Origin: Pyrinomonadaceae bacterium
Lineage (GTDB): Bacteria; Acidobacteriota; Blastocatellia; Pyrinomonadales; Pyrinomonadaceae
NCBI GenBank assembly: GCA_036277115.1
Contig: DASUNM010000023.1
Span: 1,116,001 to 1,180,000, forward strand
Direction: 5' to 3'
Length of the DNA stretch: 64,000 nucleotides
The notes beneath the pieces were generated by a model, which made no database searches, had not been told where the DNA came from, and saw only the letters and a program-made list of their open reading frames with translations. Positions within the stretch are counted from its first letter, which is position 1. The number at the start of each line of letters is the position of its first letter. Below, one piece after another: positions 1-7,882 of this stretch. The position numbers were made by a program, and so were the translations under genes.

Positions 1-5
1 TGCTA

Positions 6-23
6 GCACGCCGGAGGCGTGCG
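6..23. repeat. Short palindrome near the window edge
   Basis: A short inverted repeat (GCACGCC / GGCGTGC) lies just downstream of the lipoprotein gene. It resembles the REP-type hairpins found between other genes in this window. It could act as a transcript end, but no T-run follows. Confidence 0.35.
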
Positions 24-37
24 TACCAAAGTGAAAT

Positions 38-1087
38 CTACTTCTCGATCCAAACAATCGGAACCGGCGAGACGAGCACGATCCCGCTCGCTTTTGCGTT
101 CTGAAAGAATGGCGTCACCTCGCCGCTTTCGGTGTCGATCAAGAGCAACTTGTCGGGCGCATCGCCCGCGACCATCAATCGCGCGGAAGAATTGATGAGG
201 AACTTGGCGCTGGCAAAAGTCCAGGTGATCGAGGTGGGTCTTTGCTTCTGCCAGTTGGTTGGATTCAAAAAGAACAGCTCGGTGGTCGTGCTGCTGGGTT
301 GTTCGATGAAAAAAGGCGCGCAACTCTGGGCGGCGCAACCGATGAACCGGCACTCGGAGCACGGCGCGGGCGAAGGGTCGAGAGTTTCGAAACGATCCAT
401 GTTCTTCGCGATCAGCAGCGCGTTTTGATCCGCGGAACGAACAAACCCTTCGTTGGACTTCGCGCAGACGGTTTCAATCGACCACTTCCTCGGCCCGTCC
501 TTCAGCTTCACCGCTTCGCCAACGGTCGCTACCGTTGAAGTGTTCGGCTTGAGCGGCTCGGCCCCTTTTTTCGTCGTCAGTCCAGCGAAACGATTCAGCA
601 CCAGACGGTCTTCCGAGATCCAATGAGCGCACTCCGCCGTGCCGTTCGGATCGTCGATAGCCAGTTTCGCCTTTCCGGTCACATCAGCTACATACAATTT
701 CGTCGCATTACCGGACTTCTGCTGGTAGCTGAAGTGATTACCGTCGGGCGCCCACGCCAGACACACGCTCTCTCCTTTTACCAGTGATGTGACCGAACCG
801 CTGGTGAGATCGCGAACGCTGATCTCGTCTTTCGTAGCGAAGAGCAAGCGCGCCTGATCGGGACTTGCTACTGCCTCCTTCACCCCGGCCGTCAGCGTCG
901 TTAGGTTGTATCCATCGCCCGCTTGCGTGAGTTCTGCGAGCGCTGCGCCGGTCGATGGATCGCCAGTTAAAAGCAGCACGCGGCCCTTGAACTTTGGGCC
1001 GGTGGGTTTGGGCGCCTCCGAACAAGCTGCCGTCAGCCAGCAAGCAAGGAGGCAGGCACCCATTAAGGATTGTCGAAAGCGGTTCAC
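38..1087 (-). CDS. Secreted lipoprotein with beta-propeller-like repeats
   Basis: Predicted 349-residue lipoprotein. The N-terminus is a type II signal peptide ending in Leu-Thr-Ala-Ala-Cys (Cys at about residue 22), so the mature protein is probably lipid-anchored. The body has spaced segments of the kind seen in TolB/WD40-like (PD40) propellers, for example a stretch around residues 108-118 with Ala-Trp-Ala-Pro-Asp-Gly, where a protein compares stored values and prints per-component data. No catalytic motif is visible. It is transcribed in the same direction as the serine hydrolase that precedes it, with about 55 bases between them, so they could share a transcript. The function is unknown; the propeller assignment is inferred from motif style only. 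Confidence 0.7.
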   Translation of the reverse strand: MNRFRQSLMGACLLACWLTAACSEAPKPTGPKFKGRVLLLTGDPSTGAALAELTQAGDGYNLTTLTAGVKEAVASPDQARLLFATKDEISVRDLTSGSVTSLVKGESVCLAWAPDGNHFSYQQKSGNATKLYVADVTGKAKLAIDDPNGTAECAHWISEDRLVLNRFAGLTTKKGAEPLKPNTSTVATVGEAVKLKDGPRKWSIETVCAKSNEGFVRSADQNALLIAKNMDRFETLDPSPAPCSECRFIGCAAQSCAPFFIEQPSSTTTELFFLNPTNWQKQRPTSITWTFASAKFLINSSARLMVAGDAPDKLLLIDTESGEVTPFFQNAKASGIVLVSPVPIVWIEK

Positions 1088-1142
1088 TGGTTACTCAATC
1101 TGAATCGAACTCATGAGAGCAGAAAGCCAGGGGCTCCGGTCC

Positions 1143-2348
1143 TCACAGCCCATTCAAAAGATCCTCGTGCGACTTCTGAATCAAACCGCCCCAGTCAAAG
1201 TTCGTCGGCGAGAAGTCTGAATTGATCACCATGACCACTTCGACTCCGTTGGAAAAATGAACCACCAGCGTGTTTATCTCGCCGAGATTCGAGGCTGCCG
1301 GATGCCCGCCGGCTTTCCACCACGACGTAATCTTGCCGTCTGGTGAATTGAATTCTGAGGACCAGTCGTAGCTCAAAAGTTCCGTGCGCATTTTTGTCGC
1401 CAGCGCGGGCGAAATGATTTTGTTCGTGGTATTAAGCGTCTGGAAAAATTTTCCCAACTGCGCGGCAGACAGAAACCAACCATGAGCGCCACAAAACATG
1501 GAGAAGTCACCAAAGTCTCCGCCCTTGGCATTCGGCGCCGCGTGCTTGTAAGTCAGGCCCTGCTGGTTGCCATCACTCGGCATGCAGAAAATCTGAGGTA
1601 GTCCCGACGGCGCGAAGACATTCTCGTTCACGTACTTCATGTAAACATTGGACGAGACCAGCGCGTTCTCGGCGTCAGTTTGGGCCTCGGTAAAAGTGCT
1701 CGATGCAGGTTTTTTGATCGAACCCTTTATCACCGCCATCAGGACCCGCAGCAGACCAAAGTTCACGTTCCGGTAACAACCAACCCCGATAGCGGGTGCA
1801 GGTTTCACATTGTCACAATCCTTCTGCTTATCGTTCACGTCAATCCCGGCGGCTAAGCATTTCTTAAGGCTCTGGTAGTCGTCGGTGTCCGGCGGACAGC
1901 GCAGGCCAGCCCGATGCCTAAGTAACTCTCGAAACGTGATCGTGTCGACGCCCGCACCCGGTTTCCAGTTATAGGGCAGGTAATCGACAATCTTTTCGTC
2001 CAGCTTCTGATCGAACGTCAGGCCCTTGTTCTTTAGATCCGTATCATCCAGCAGCTTGAATAGCGCCGCCGTCGTGGGGATTTTGCTCACGCTGGCCATC
2101 GTGTATTTCACGTCGACCGTCATTTTCATCTCTGGCGGATCCTGGCTGAGGCGCGCCGAGCCCCCCGCTCGCGACACACTTGCCTGGTCCCATTTCGAGA
2201 TGACGAAGGCATAACCGTAGGGCTTGCCCTTCAGTCCGACTTCAATTTTGTCGGCCAGCTTGTTGAGGTCCAACGGTTTCTTGTCGCAACTGTTAAAAAA
2301 CGAAAGGGTAAGAGACAAGGCTAAGATAACCAGGATTGTTCGCCGCAT
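1143..2348 (-). CDS. Serine hydrolase, beta-lactamase / penicillin-binding class C fold
   Basis: Predicted 401-residue secreted hydrolase. It begins with a hydrophobic signal ending in Phe-Asn-Ser-Cys (Cys21), a weak lipobox. The class C catalytic Ser-x-x-Lys is Ser-Val-Ser-Lys at residues 86-89, a Tyr-Arg-Asn matching the Tyr-x-Asn motif occurs near residue 195, and a His-Pro-Ala / Gly-Gly-His segment near the C-terminus takes the place of the third motif. Family members hydrolyse beta-lactams, peptides or esters in the periplasm; the substrate cannot be told from the sequence. A GGAGG-like ribosome site (reverse complement of cctcc at 2357-2361) precedes the ATG. A second member of the same superfamily lies at 33518-35038. 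Confidence 0.85.
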   Translation of the reverse strand: MRRTILVILALSLTLSFFNSCDKKPLDLNKLADKIEVGLKGKPYGYAFVISKWDQASVSRAGGSARLSQDPPEMKMTVDVKYTMASVSKIPTTAALFKLLDDTDLKNKGLTFDQKLDEKIVDYLPYNWKPGAGVDTITFRELLRHRAGLRCPPDTDDYQSLKKCLAAGIDVNDKQKDCDNVKPAPAIGVGCYRNVNFGLLRVLMAVIKGSIKKPASSTFTEAQTDAENALVSSNVYMKYVNENVFAPSGLPQIFCMPSDGNQQGLTYKHAAPNAKGGDFGDFSMFCGAHGWFLSAAQLGKFFQTLNTTNKIISPALATKMRTELLSYDWSSEFNSPDGKITSWWKAGGHPAASNLGEINTLVVHFSNGVEVVMVINSDFSPTNFDWGGLIQKSHEDLLNGL

Positions 2349-2431
2349 TTGGGAAGACCTCCTGAAGCTGCGTTTGAATTAATTTTGAGAGAGTGTCCAA
2401 CTGAGCGCACGAACTGTCAATGGTTTCCCGG

Positions 2432-2587
2432 GTCGGAGATCAGGCCGCGCGTGTTTGATACGGAAATGCTCAATATGAAACGCGCGGGTTAAAGACTCGC
2501 TGGATCGCCGTGTTAGACTTTTGATTCGTCAGTGTCACTGCTCGGCATTTCCTACTGATCTCCGACCTCTGACCTCTGACTTCTGCT
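2432..2587. repeat. Inverted heptamer-type repeat upstream of alaS
   Basis: Just before alaS, 2554-2585 has a run of CTCTGAC-like heptamers (gatctccgacctctgacctctgac, broken by single changes). An inverted partner (gtcggagatcag) lies at 2432-2443. The pair could fold into a hairpin in the alaS leader. The same construction with other heptamers occurs at 28790-28910 and 37001-37092. Confidence 0.45.
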
Positions 2588-2590
2588 TTT

Positions 2591-5305
2591 ATGACTGGTA
2601 ACGAAATTCGCGAAAAATTTCTGGAGTACTTTGAGCGGCACGGCCATACGCGTGTGCGCTCCAGCCCGCTTCTGCCTGCCAACGATCCGACGCTGCTCTT
2701 CACCAACGCGGGCATGAATCAGTTCAAGGACGTGTTCCTCGGAGCCGAAAAGCGCGATTACGTGCGCGCGGGTTCGTCGCAGAAATGCCTGCGCGCCGGC
2801 GGCAAGCACAACGACCTGGACGAAGTCGGCAAGACTGCGCGGCATCAGACATTTTTCGAGATGCTCGGGAATTTCTCGTTCGGCGATTACTTCAAAGAAG
2901 ACGCGGTCAAGTTTGCCTGGGACCTGCTCGTCAACGAATTCAAACTCGACCCGCGTCGCATGTGGTTCACCGTTTACGAAGGCGATGAACAGGTCGGCCC
3001 CGACGAAGATGCGGAAAAGTTTTGGCACGCGGTCGGCGCGCCGAAAGAAAGAATTCTGCGCTTTGGCCGCGCAGATAATTTCTGGCAGATGGGCGAGACC
3101 GGGCCCTGCGGCCCGTGCAGCGAGATTCATTACTACATGGGTGAGGATCCGAATGACGCAGAGAATTGCGCGGAGAACGTCAACGGTCCTTCCGACATCA
3201 TCACTGAGCTTTGGAACCTCGTGTTCATGCAATTCGATCGCAGCGAAGAGAGTCCGGGCCAGTACAAGCTGACTCCTCTGCCTGCGCCTTCCGTCGACAC
3301 CGGCATGGGCCTTGAGCGCCTGTGCGTTGTGCTGCAAGGCGTGAAATCGAATTACGAAACTGATCTGCTGAAGACCATCGTCGATTTCGTTGCCCAACTC
3401 ACAGATCGAAACTACGAAGCGGAAACCCAGGAAGGGTTCGCGATGCGCGTGATCGCCGATCATGCGCGCGCGACTGCATTCTCGATTGCTGACGGAATTT
3501 TGCCGGCGAATGAAGGACGCAACTACGTGCTCCGCAAGATCATGCGGCGTGCGATTTACCAGGGCAGGCACACGCTCGATTTCGAAGGCTCGTTTTTTCA
3601 CAAAGTCACGAACTTCGTGATCGATCAGATGGGCGAAGCCTTTCCCGAACTCGAAAGCCATCGCGACTTCATTGGCAAGATGGTGCGGCTGGAAGAAGAG
3701 CGCTTTGGATCGACGCTCACGGTTGGTTTGCAGAAGCTGGACGAACTGTTCGCGAAAACCGGAAAGGGGCAATACCCGGATTGGAAGGAACTCGCAAAGC
3801 TCTACGACACGTTCGGCACTCCGCGCGATTTGATTCGCGTAGCCGTGGAAGAGCGCGGGTTGCGGACGTTTGACGAAGAGACATTCAATCAGAAATTTGA
3901 CCTCGCCCTTCAGGAACTGCAACAGGCCAGCGGGATCGGCAAGACTGAACAGAAAACGAAGACGAAACCGGTCTATGCTGATCTGGCCAGCCGCGTCCCG
4001 TCTCAGTTCCATGGTTACGAAACAACGCGCGTCGACGATGCAAAGGTCCTCGCGATCATTCGTGGCGATAACGAAGTGTCTGAGCTAGGCGAGGGCGATG
4101 ACGGCGGCGTGGTGCTGGATCAAACTCCGTTCTATGCCGAGAGCGGTGGCCAGGTTGGTGACGTCGGCACGATCATCAAGTCGGCGGCGAACGAAAACGA
4201 CACGGCGCTTGTCGCGCGCGTGGCCGATACCTACTCGCCCGTTCAGGGTCTGATCATTCACAAGGTCAGAATCGAAAAAGGTTCGATCAAAGTCGGCGAC
4301 ACAGTTACCGCCGAAGTCGATGTCTTCACGCGTGATGCCACGCGGCGCAATCACACCGCGACGCACCTGGTACACGCTGCGTTACGCGAAGTCCTGGGCG
4401 CGCACGTGAAGCAGGCAGGCTCAGTCGTGGCCCCGAATTATCTCCGCTTTGACTTTACGCATTACCAGCAAATGAACGAAGAGGAAATGCAGGAAGTCGA
4501 GCGGCTCGTCAATGAACAGATTCTGCGCAACGTGAAAGTCGATACCGACGTCATGCCGGTCGAGGACGCAATTCGCGGTGGCGCGATGGCGCTGTTCGGC
4601 GAAAAGTATTCCGGGATGATGCGCGTCCTGACAGTGCAGGGATTTTCCAAAGAGCTGTGCGGCGGCACGCACGTGCGCGCGACCGGCGACATCGGCGTCT
4701 TCAAAATCACAAGCGACGAATCGATCGCTTCGGGCGTGCGGCGTATTCGCGCCATCACCGGCTTTGACGCCTACGAACGTTTCCGCGAAGACGAGCGTGT
4801 GATTGAACAAGTGGCCGCGAACCTGCGCACTTCGCGCGCGGAATTACCGAACGTCATCGGCCGGCTCCAGGAAGAATTGAAGAAAGCGCGCCGCGAAGCT
4901 GAAGAGTTGCGTTTGAAGATTGCGAGTGGCGCAATTGGGACATCGGCGTCCAACGGCGACGAAGCGCGTGACGTGGCTGGGGTGAAAGTTCTCGCGAAAG
5001 AAGCGAGCGGCCTCGATGCTGCCGGCATGCGTCAGCTTTCTGACACTTTGCTCGCGCGAATTAAGTCGGGCGTGGTTGTGCTCGGCCGCACGAACGATGG
5101 CAAGGTCTCGCTGATTGTGCGCACGTCGGACGATCTCACCAGGAAAGTTCCGGCCGGGCAGGTCATCAAAGAGCTCGCGCCGATTATTGGCGGCAAAGGC
5201 GGCGGTAAAGCCGACATGGCCGAAGGCGGCGGCAGCCAACCTGAAAAACTTGGCGAGGCTCTGCAGGCGAGTTATGGCGTGATCGAGCGATTGTTAAATC
5301 CATAA
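2591..5305 (+). CDS. alaS: Alanine--tRNA ligase
   Basis: Full-length 904-residue alanyl-tRNA synthetase, which charges tRNA-Ala in the cytoplasm. The class II catalytic core fills roughly residues 1-360 and includes the early Asn-Ala-Gly-Met-Asn-Gln-Phe segment. The editing domain shows His588-Thr-Ala-Thr-His592 and Cys690-Gly-Gly-Thr-His694, which bind zinc and remove mischarged serine or glycine. A short coiled segment near residues 750-780 leads to the C-terminal DHHA1 domain with the glycine-rich Gly-Gly-Lys-Gly-Gly-Gly motif. The length is normal for the family. The gene stands alone: its neighbours are on the opposite strand. Confidence 0.98.
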   Translation: MTGNEIREKFLEYFERHGHTRVRSSPLLPANDPTLLFTNAGMNQFKDVFLGAEKRDYVRAGSSQKCLRAGGKHNDLDEVGKTARHQTFFEMLGNFSFGDYFKEDAVKFAWDLLVNEFKLDPRRMWFTVYEGDEQVGPDEDAEKFWHAVGAPKERILRFGRADNFWQMGETGPCGPCSEIHYYMGEDPNDAENCAENVNGPSDIITELWNLVFMQFDRSEESPGQYKLTPLPAPSVDTGMGLERLCVVLQGVKSNYETDLLKTIVDFVAQLTDRNYEAETQEGFAMRVIADHARATAFSIADGILPANEGRNYVLRKIMRRAIYQGRHTLDFEGSFFHKVTNFVIDQMGEAFPELESHRDFIGKMVRLEEERFGSTLTVGLQKLDELFAKTGKGQYPDWKELAKLYDTFGTPRDLIRVAVEERGLRTFDEETFNQKFDLALQELQQASGIGKTEQKTKTKPVYADLASRVPSQFHGYETTRVDDAKVLAIIRGDNEVSELGEGDDGGVVLDQTPFYAESGGQVGDVGTIIKSAANENDTALVARVADTYSPVQGLIIHKVRIEKGSIKVGDTVTAEVDVFTRDATRRNHTATHLVHAALREVLGAHVKQAGSVVAPNYLRFDFTHYQQMNEEEMQEVERLVNEQILRNVKVDTDVMPVEDAIRGGAMALFGEKYSGMMRVLTVQGFSKELCGGTHVRATGDIGVFKITSDESIASGVRRIRAITGFDAYERFREDERVIEQVAANLRTSRAELPNVIGRLQEELKKARREAEELRLKIASGAIGTSASNGDEARDVAGVKVLAKEASGLDAAGMRQLSDTLLARIKSGVVVLGRTNDGKVSLIVRTSDDLTRKVPAGQVIKELAPIIGGKGGGKADMAEGGGSQPEKLGEALQASYGVIERLLNP

Positions 5306-5384
5306 GATAAACAGGATTAACAGGATTCACCGATTGTATTCGTTCATTGCATCCTGTAAATCTTGTTAGTCCTGTCTATTCATG
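5306..5384. repeat. Inverted repeat of the 'aacaggattaacaggatt' type
   Basis: The gap between alaS and the convergent monooxygenase gene contains direct copies of an ACAGGATT unit at 5311-5328, and near-inverted copies (atcctgtaaatc, agtcctgtc) at 5351-5376. A long imperfect hairpin is possible. It may serve as a bidirectional transcript end, but no clear T-run is present. Confidence 0.5.
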
Positions 5385-6598
5385 TCCGGCGTTTTCACAT
5401 GCTCCGGCCGAAATCCGACACCCACCAGACGCGCCGGAATCCTTCTGAGAAATGGCCAGCGATTGAACAGCTTCAAAGGCGCCGGAGCACGGAAATCCGT
5501 ATCGCCGAGGACCCGATCGATGACGTTGTTCTGCATGAACACCTGCAGCCCTTGCGTCATGCGCGTCGGAAAATTGCGTCGCAGTTGCACTCGTTCCAAA
5601 TCCGCCAACCCAACCGTGTTGCGCGTCAGCCGTTCCGCGAGAATATTTGCCGTCGCCACGGCATCCTGAATCGCGAGGTTGATTCCGACACCGCCAATTG
5701 GCGACATGGCGTGCGCGGCGTCGCCGATGCAAATCAGGCCGGGCCGAAACCACTTCTGCAATCGATCGATGCGGACAGTCAGCAACTTGATCGGTTCCCA
5801 ATCCGGTAACTCCTGCATGCGATCGCCTAAAAACGGCACGACCGAAATTATGTCTTCCCGGAACTGGTCGAGGCCGCGGCCTTTGATGTTTTCGAATTCG
5901 CCTTTGCGAATCAGATAGCCGCACTGCCAGTACTCGCCGCGGTTCAGCATCACCATCATCTTGCCGGCTTTGATCCGGCCAAGCGTCTGTTCGCCGTCGG
6001 ATGGCTTGCGCGACATGCGGAACCAAAGCACATCCATGGGCGCGCCAAACTTCTCAACTTCCAGTCCGGCTTTATCGCGCACGATCGAACCGCGACCGTC
6101 AGCGCCGATGGTCAGGTCGGCGCGCACATCCAACTCGCCGTCCGGTGTTTCTGCGCGCACACCGGCCACGCGTCCTTCGTCTTCCAACAGATCTACGACT
6201 TCGGCCTGCATGATCAATTTGAATGTCGGATAAAGCCGGGCGTGATCGGCGAGAAAGTCGAGAAAGTCCCATTGCGGCACGAGCGCGATAAATTTGCAGA
6301 CGGTCGGCAAATAGGAAAAATCCGCGAGCTGCACAAAGTCGTCGCCGATCTGCCCGCCGAGTGCGCGCACTTCGTCGTGCGGCAATTTCAGAAACTCTTC
6401 GAGCACGCCGAGCTCGTGCATCACTTCGAGCGTCGAAGGGTGCACGGTGTCGCCCCGAAAGTCGCGCAGAAAGTCCGCGTGCTTCTCGAGCACGACCACC
6501 TCGACGCCGGCCCGCGCGAGCAGAAAGCCGAGCATCATGCCGGCTGGACCACCGCCCGCGATGCAACAGCGCGTCGTTATTTTTGTCGGGCTATCCAC
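5366..6598 (-). CDS. FAD-dependent monooxygenase (UbiH / aromatic hydroxylase type)
   Basis: About 410-residue flavoprotein of the PHBH/UbiH class, which uses NAD(P)H and oxygen to hydroxylate aromatic or quinone-like substrates. The N-terminal FAD-binding Rossmann motif is Gly-Gly-Gly-Pro-Ala-Gly-Met at about residues 15-21. A second FAD motif, Ile-Gly-Asp-Ala-Ala-His-Ala-Met-Ser-Pro, sits near residue 295, and Gly-Ala-Asp-Gly-Arg-Gly-Ser near residue 170. The start is uncertain: no ATG is available, and either TTG at 6604 or GTG at 6598 would work. Both overlap the end of the preceding same-strand membrane-protein gene (stop at 6577), suggesting translational coupling. The substrate is not predictable. 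Confidence 0.9.
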   Translation of the reverse strand: MDSPTKITTRCCIAGGGPAGMMLGFLLARAGVEVVVLEKHADFLRDFRGDTVHPSTLEVMHELGVLEEFLKLPHDEVRALGGQIGDDFVQLADFSYLPTVCKFIALVPQWDFLDFLADHARLYPTFKLIMQAEVVDLLEDEGRVAGVRAETPDGELDVRADLTIGADGRGSIVRDKAGLEVEKFGAPMDVLWFRMSRKPSDGEQTLGRIKAGKMMVMLNRGEYWQCGYLIRKGEFENIKGRGLDQFREDIISVVPFLGDRMQELPDWEPIKLLTVRIDRLQKWFRPGLICIGDAAHAMSPIGGVGINLAIQDAVATANILAERLTRNTVGLADLERVQLRRNFPTRMTQGLQVFMQNNVIDRVLGDTDFRAPAPLKLFNRWPFLRRIPARLVGVGFRPEHVKTPDMNRQD

Positions 6599-6972
6599 AG
6601 ACAAAAGAGTCCAAAGGGAATAACGATTAGTACTTCACGCCATGACGCGCTTTGGGACCAGGGGTGGCCAAATACTTCAAACCGAAACGGTCTAAACAGC
6701 CGAAACGCATGGAGAGAACCGATCGACAAGTGCGCCAGACCCGACAGTGTCGCCGCCGTTGGGCGATAACTCAATCGGACGATAGCGATTAGATTAATCG
6801 CGATGAACGCGCTGTAGATTACCAGAGATACCGCGCTATCGAAGTTCGAGAATTCCCAACTACCGACCACAAAGCTGCTGCCCGTTTCCAGCCGGTAGTA
6901 GTGACACGACCAATGCGGCATCCAAGAGCACGCCGCAATCCCAAAGAACACTCGCAGCCACGACTCGCGCAT
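6577..6972 (-). CDS. Small membrane protein of unknown function
   Basis: Predicted 131-residue integral membrane protein with about three or four hydrophobic helices and an early Trp-Met-Pro-His-Trp-Ser-Cys-His-Tyr-Tyr-Arg segment. The ATG at 6972 is preferred because the frame continues upstream only through a palindromic repeat element (6995-7076), which cannot be expected to be coding. Its end overlaps the start of the flavin monooxygenase by about 22 bases, so the two are probably one transcript. Not recognised as a named family. Confidence 0.65.
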   Translation of the reverse strand: MRESWLRVFFGIAACSWMPHWSCHYYRLETGSSFVVGSWEFSNFDSAVSLVIYSAFIAINLIAIVRLSYRPTAATLSGLAHLSIGSLHAFRLFRPFRFEVFGHPWSQSASWREVLIVIPFGLFCLWIARQK

Positions 6973-6994
6973 AAAAAATCGAACGAAGCCTATT

Positions 6995-7076
6995 CCTCTC
7001 CGCAAGCGGAGACGGGTTAGGGGGGAGGTTGACGCGCCTTGCAACCCCACCCCATCCCCCGCTCGCGGGGCGGGGG
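6995..7076. mobile_element. MITE-like palindromic element, copy 1
   Basis: A palindromic element about 80-95 bases long made of two hairpin halves (cctctccgcaagcggaga at the left, ccccgctcgcggggcggggg at the right) joined by G-rich and C-rich tracts. The same layout occurs at 29791-29886 and 57091-57183, with a fragment near 39189-39222. No coding capacity. It lies upstream of the small membrane protein gene and may lie in its leader. Confidence 0.7.
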
Positions 7077-7241
7077 CGAACTCTTGGGCCATAGATCGAC
7101 CAAAGGCTGAGCCGTCGGACTTCTATCTCGCACAATAGTCGATGTCAACGGTTCGGCCGCGCAAAACTATCAAATTTCGGCGTCTGCGAGTATGATTTCC
7201 CAGCTTTTTAAGCCTTGTGCTTAACCAAAAAGGAGCAATTG

Positions 7242-7640
7242 ATGCGAAGAACGACAATCTTAGTGTTGTCTCTTGTCTGCGGCCTCGTGTTAATGGCCTG
7301 TACGACGACCGAGACGAATACGAATACCAATAGCAATACAGCGTCGAGCTCAACTGATAAACCCGCGGCGACAACCACGCCCGCGACGACTACGGCTTCG
7401 ACGAGCGGCACCAGCATCGGCGTACCGGAATGCGATGATTTCCTCGCGAAGTATGATTCCTGCACCAACAAAGTCCCTGAGATGGTGCGTGCGCAGTACG
7501 AGAACGCCGGCAAACAGATGCGAGACCAGTGGAAGAGACTGGCCGACAATCCACAGACAAAGGCATCGTTGGCAGCGGCTTGCAAACAGGCTGTTGAGCA
7601 ACAGGCCGCCGCCTGGAAGATGTACGGCTGCGCCAACTGA
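7242..7640 (+). CDS. Small secreted lipoprotein
   Basis: Predicted 132-residue lipoprotein. The start at 7242 follows an AAAAAGGAG ribosome site with good spacing. The signal peptide ends in Val-Leu-Met-Ala-Cys (Cys near residue 18), followed by a disordered Thr/Asn/Ser-rich linker (residues 20-60) and a compact C-terminal part with four cysteines that may pair (Glu-Cys-Asp-Asp, Asp-Ser-Cys, Ala-Ala-Cys, Tyr-Gly-Cys). Similar short proteins with this helical four-cysteine tail are common in Acidobacteriota and Myxococcota. The function is unknown. Two hairpins follow the gene. Confidence 0.75.
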   Translation: MRRTTILVLSLVCGLVLMACTTTETNTNTNSNTASSSTDKPAATTTPATTTASTSGTSIGVPECDDFLAKYDSCTNKVPEMVRAQYENAGKQMRDQWKRLADNPQTKASLAAACKQAVEQQAAAWKMYGCAN

Positions 7641-7664
7641 CCTAAGCTGTCAAACCTAGAATCA

Positions 7665-7698
7665 ACGGGCCGGTAGGAATATAATCTCGCCGGCCCGT
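7665..7698 (+). terminator. GC-rich hairpin after the lipoprotein gene
   Basis: Nine-base perfect stem ACGGGCCGG / CCGGCCCGT with a 16-base loop, 25 bases after the stop. There is no T-run directly after it, so it may be an RNA-stabilising hairpin paired with the real terminator at 7726-7765. Confidence 0.5.
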
Positions 7699-7725
7699 AG
7701 CCATTTGAATTTCAATGAGCAACGA

Positions 7726-7765
7726 GCCGGCTGAATCTGACGTCTCAGCCGGCAGACGTTTTTTT
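7726..7765 (+). terminator. Rho-independent terminator
   Basis: Nine-base perfect stem GCCGGCTGA / TCAGCCGGC (7726-7734 and 7745-7753) with a 10-base loop. A run of seven T begins five bases after the stem. This is the best intrinsic terminator in the window and would end the lipoprotein transcript. Confidence 0.75.
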
Positions 7766-7832
7766 GAATGTCAGAATCCCGATTAGTCGGGATTGAACCA
7801 GCTAATAAGCCAATTTCGGATTCCAACTCCAA

Positions 7833-7858
7833 CCACCCGCTACCGCAGGTGGTACTGA
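7833..7858. repeat. REP-type hairpin, 'ccacccgct..cgcaggtggtactga' family
   Basis: A short hairpin (CCACC / GGTGG with a CGCTACCGCA centre) followed by TACTGA. Closely related copies are at 29433-29460 (same orientation) and 29373-29400 (opposite orientation), with a degenerate one near 25740-25770. It lies directly upstream of the TPR gene. Confidence 0.55.
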
Positions 7859-7882
7859 CTCAACGCTTCGGAGGTACTTCAA

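Noticed and set aside
1143..2348. Antibiotic-resistance beta-lactamase
   Set aside because: Only the broad serine-hydrolase motifs are present; family members in this phylum are mostly peptidases or esterases, so resistance is not claimed.
2552..4012. A 486-residue open frame on the minus strand inside alaS
   Set aside because: It lies wholly opposite a strongly conserved gene, has no signal, motif or ribosome site, and its composition is that of an antisense frame of a high-G+C gene.
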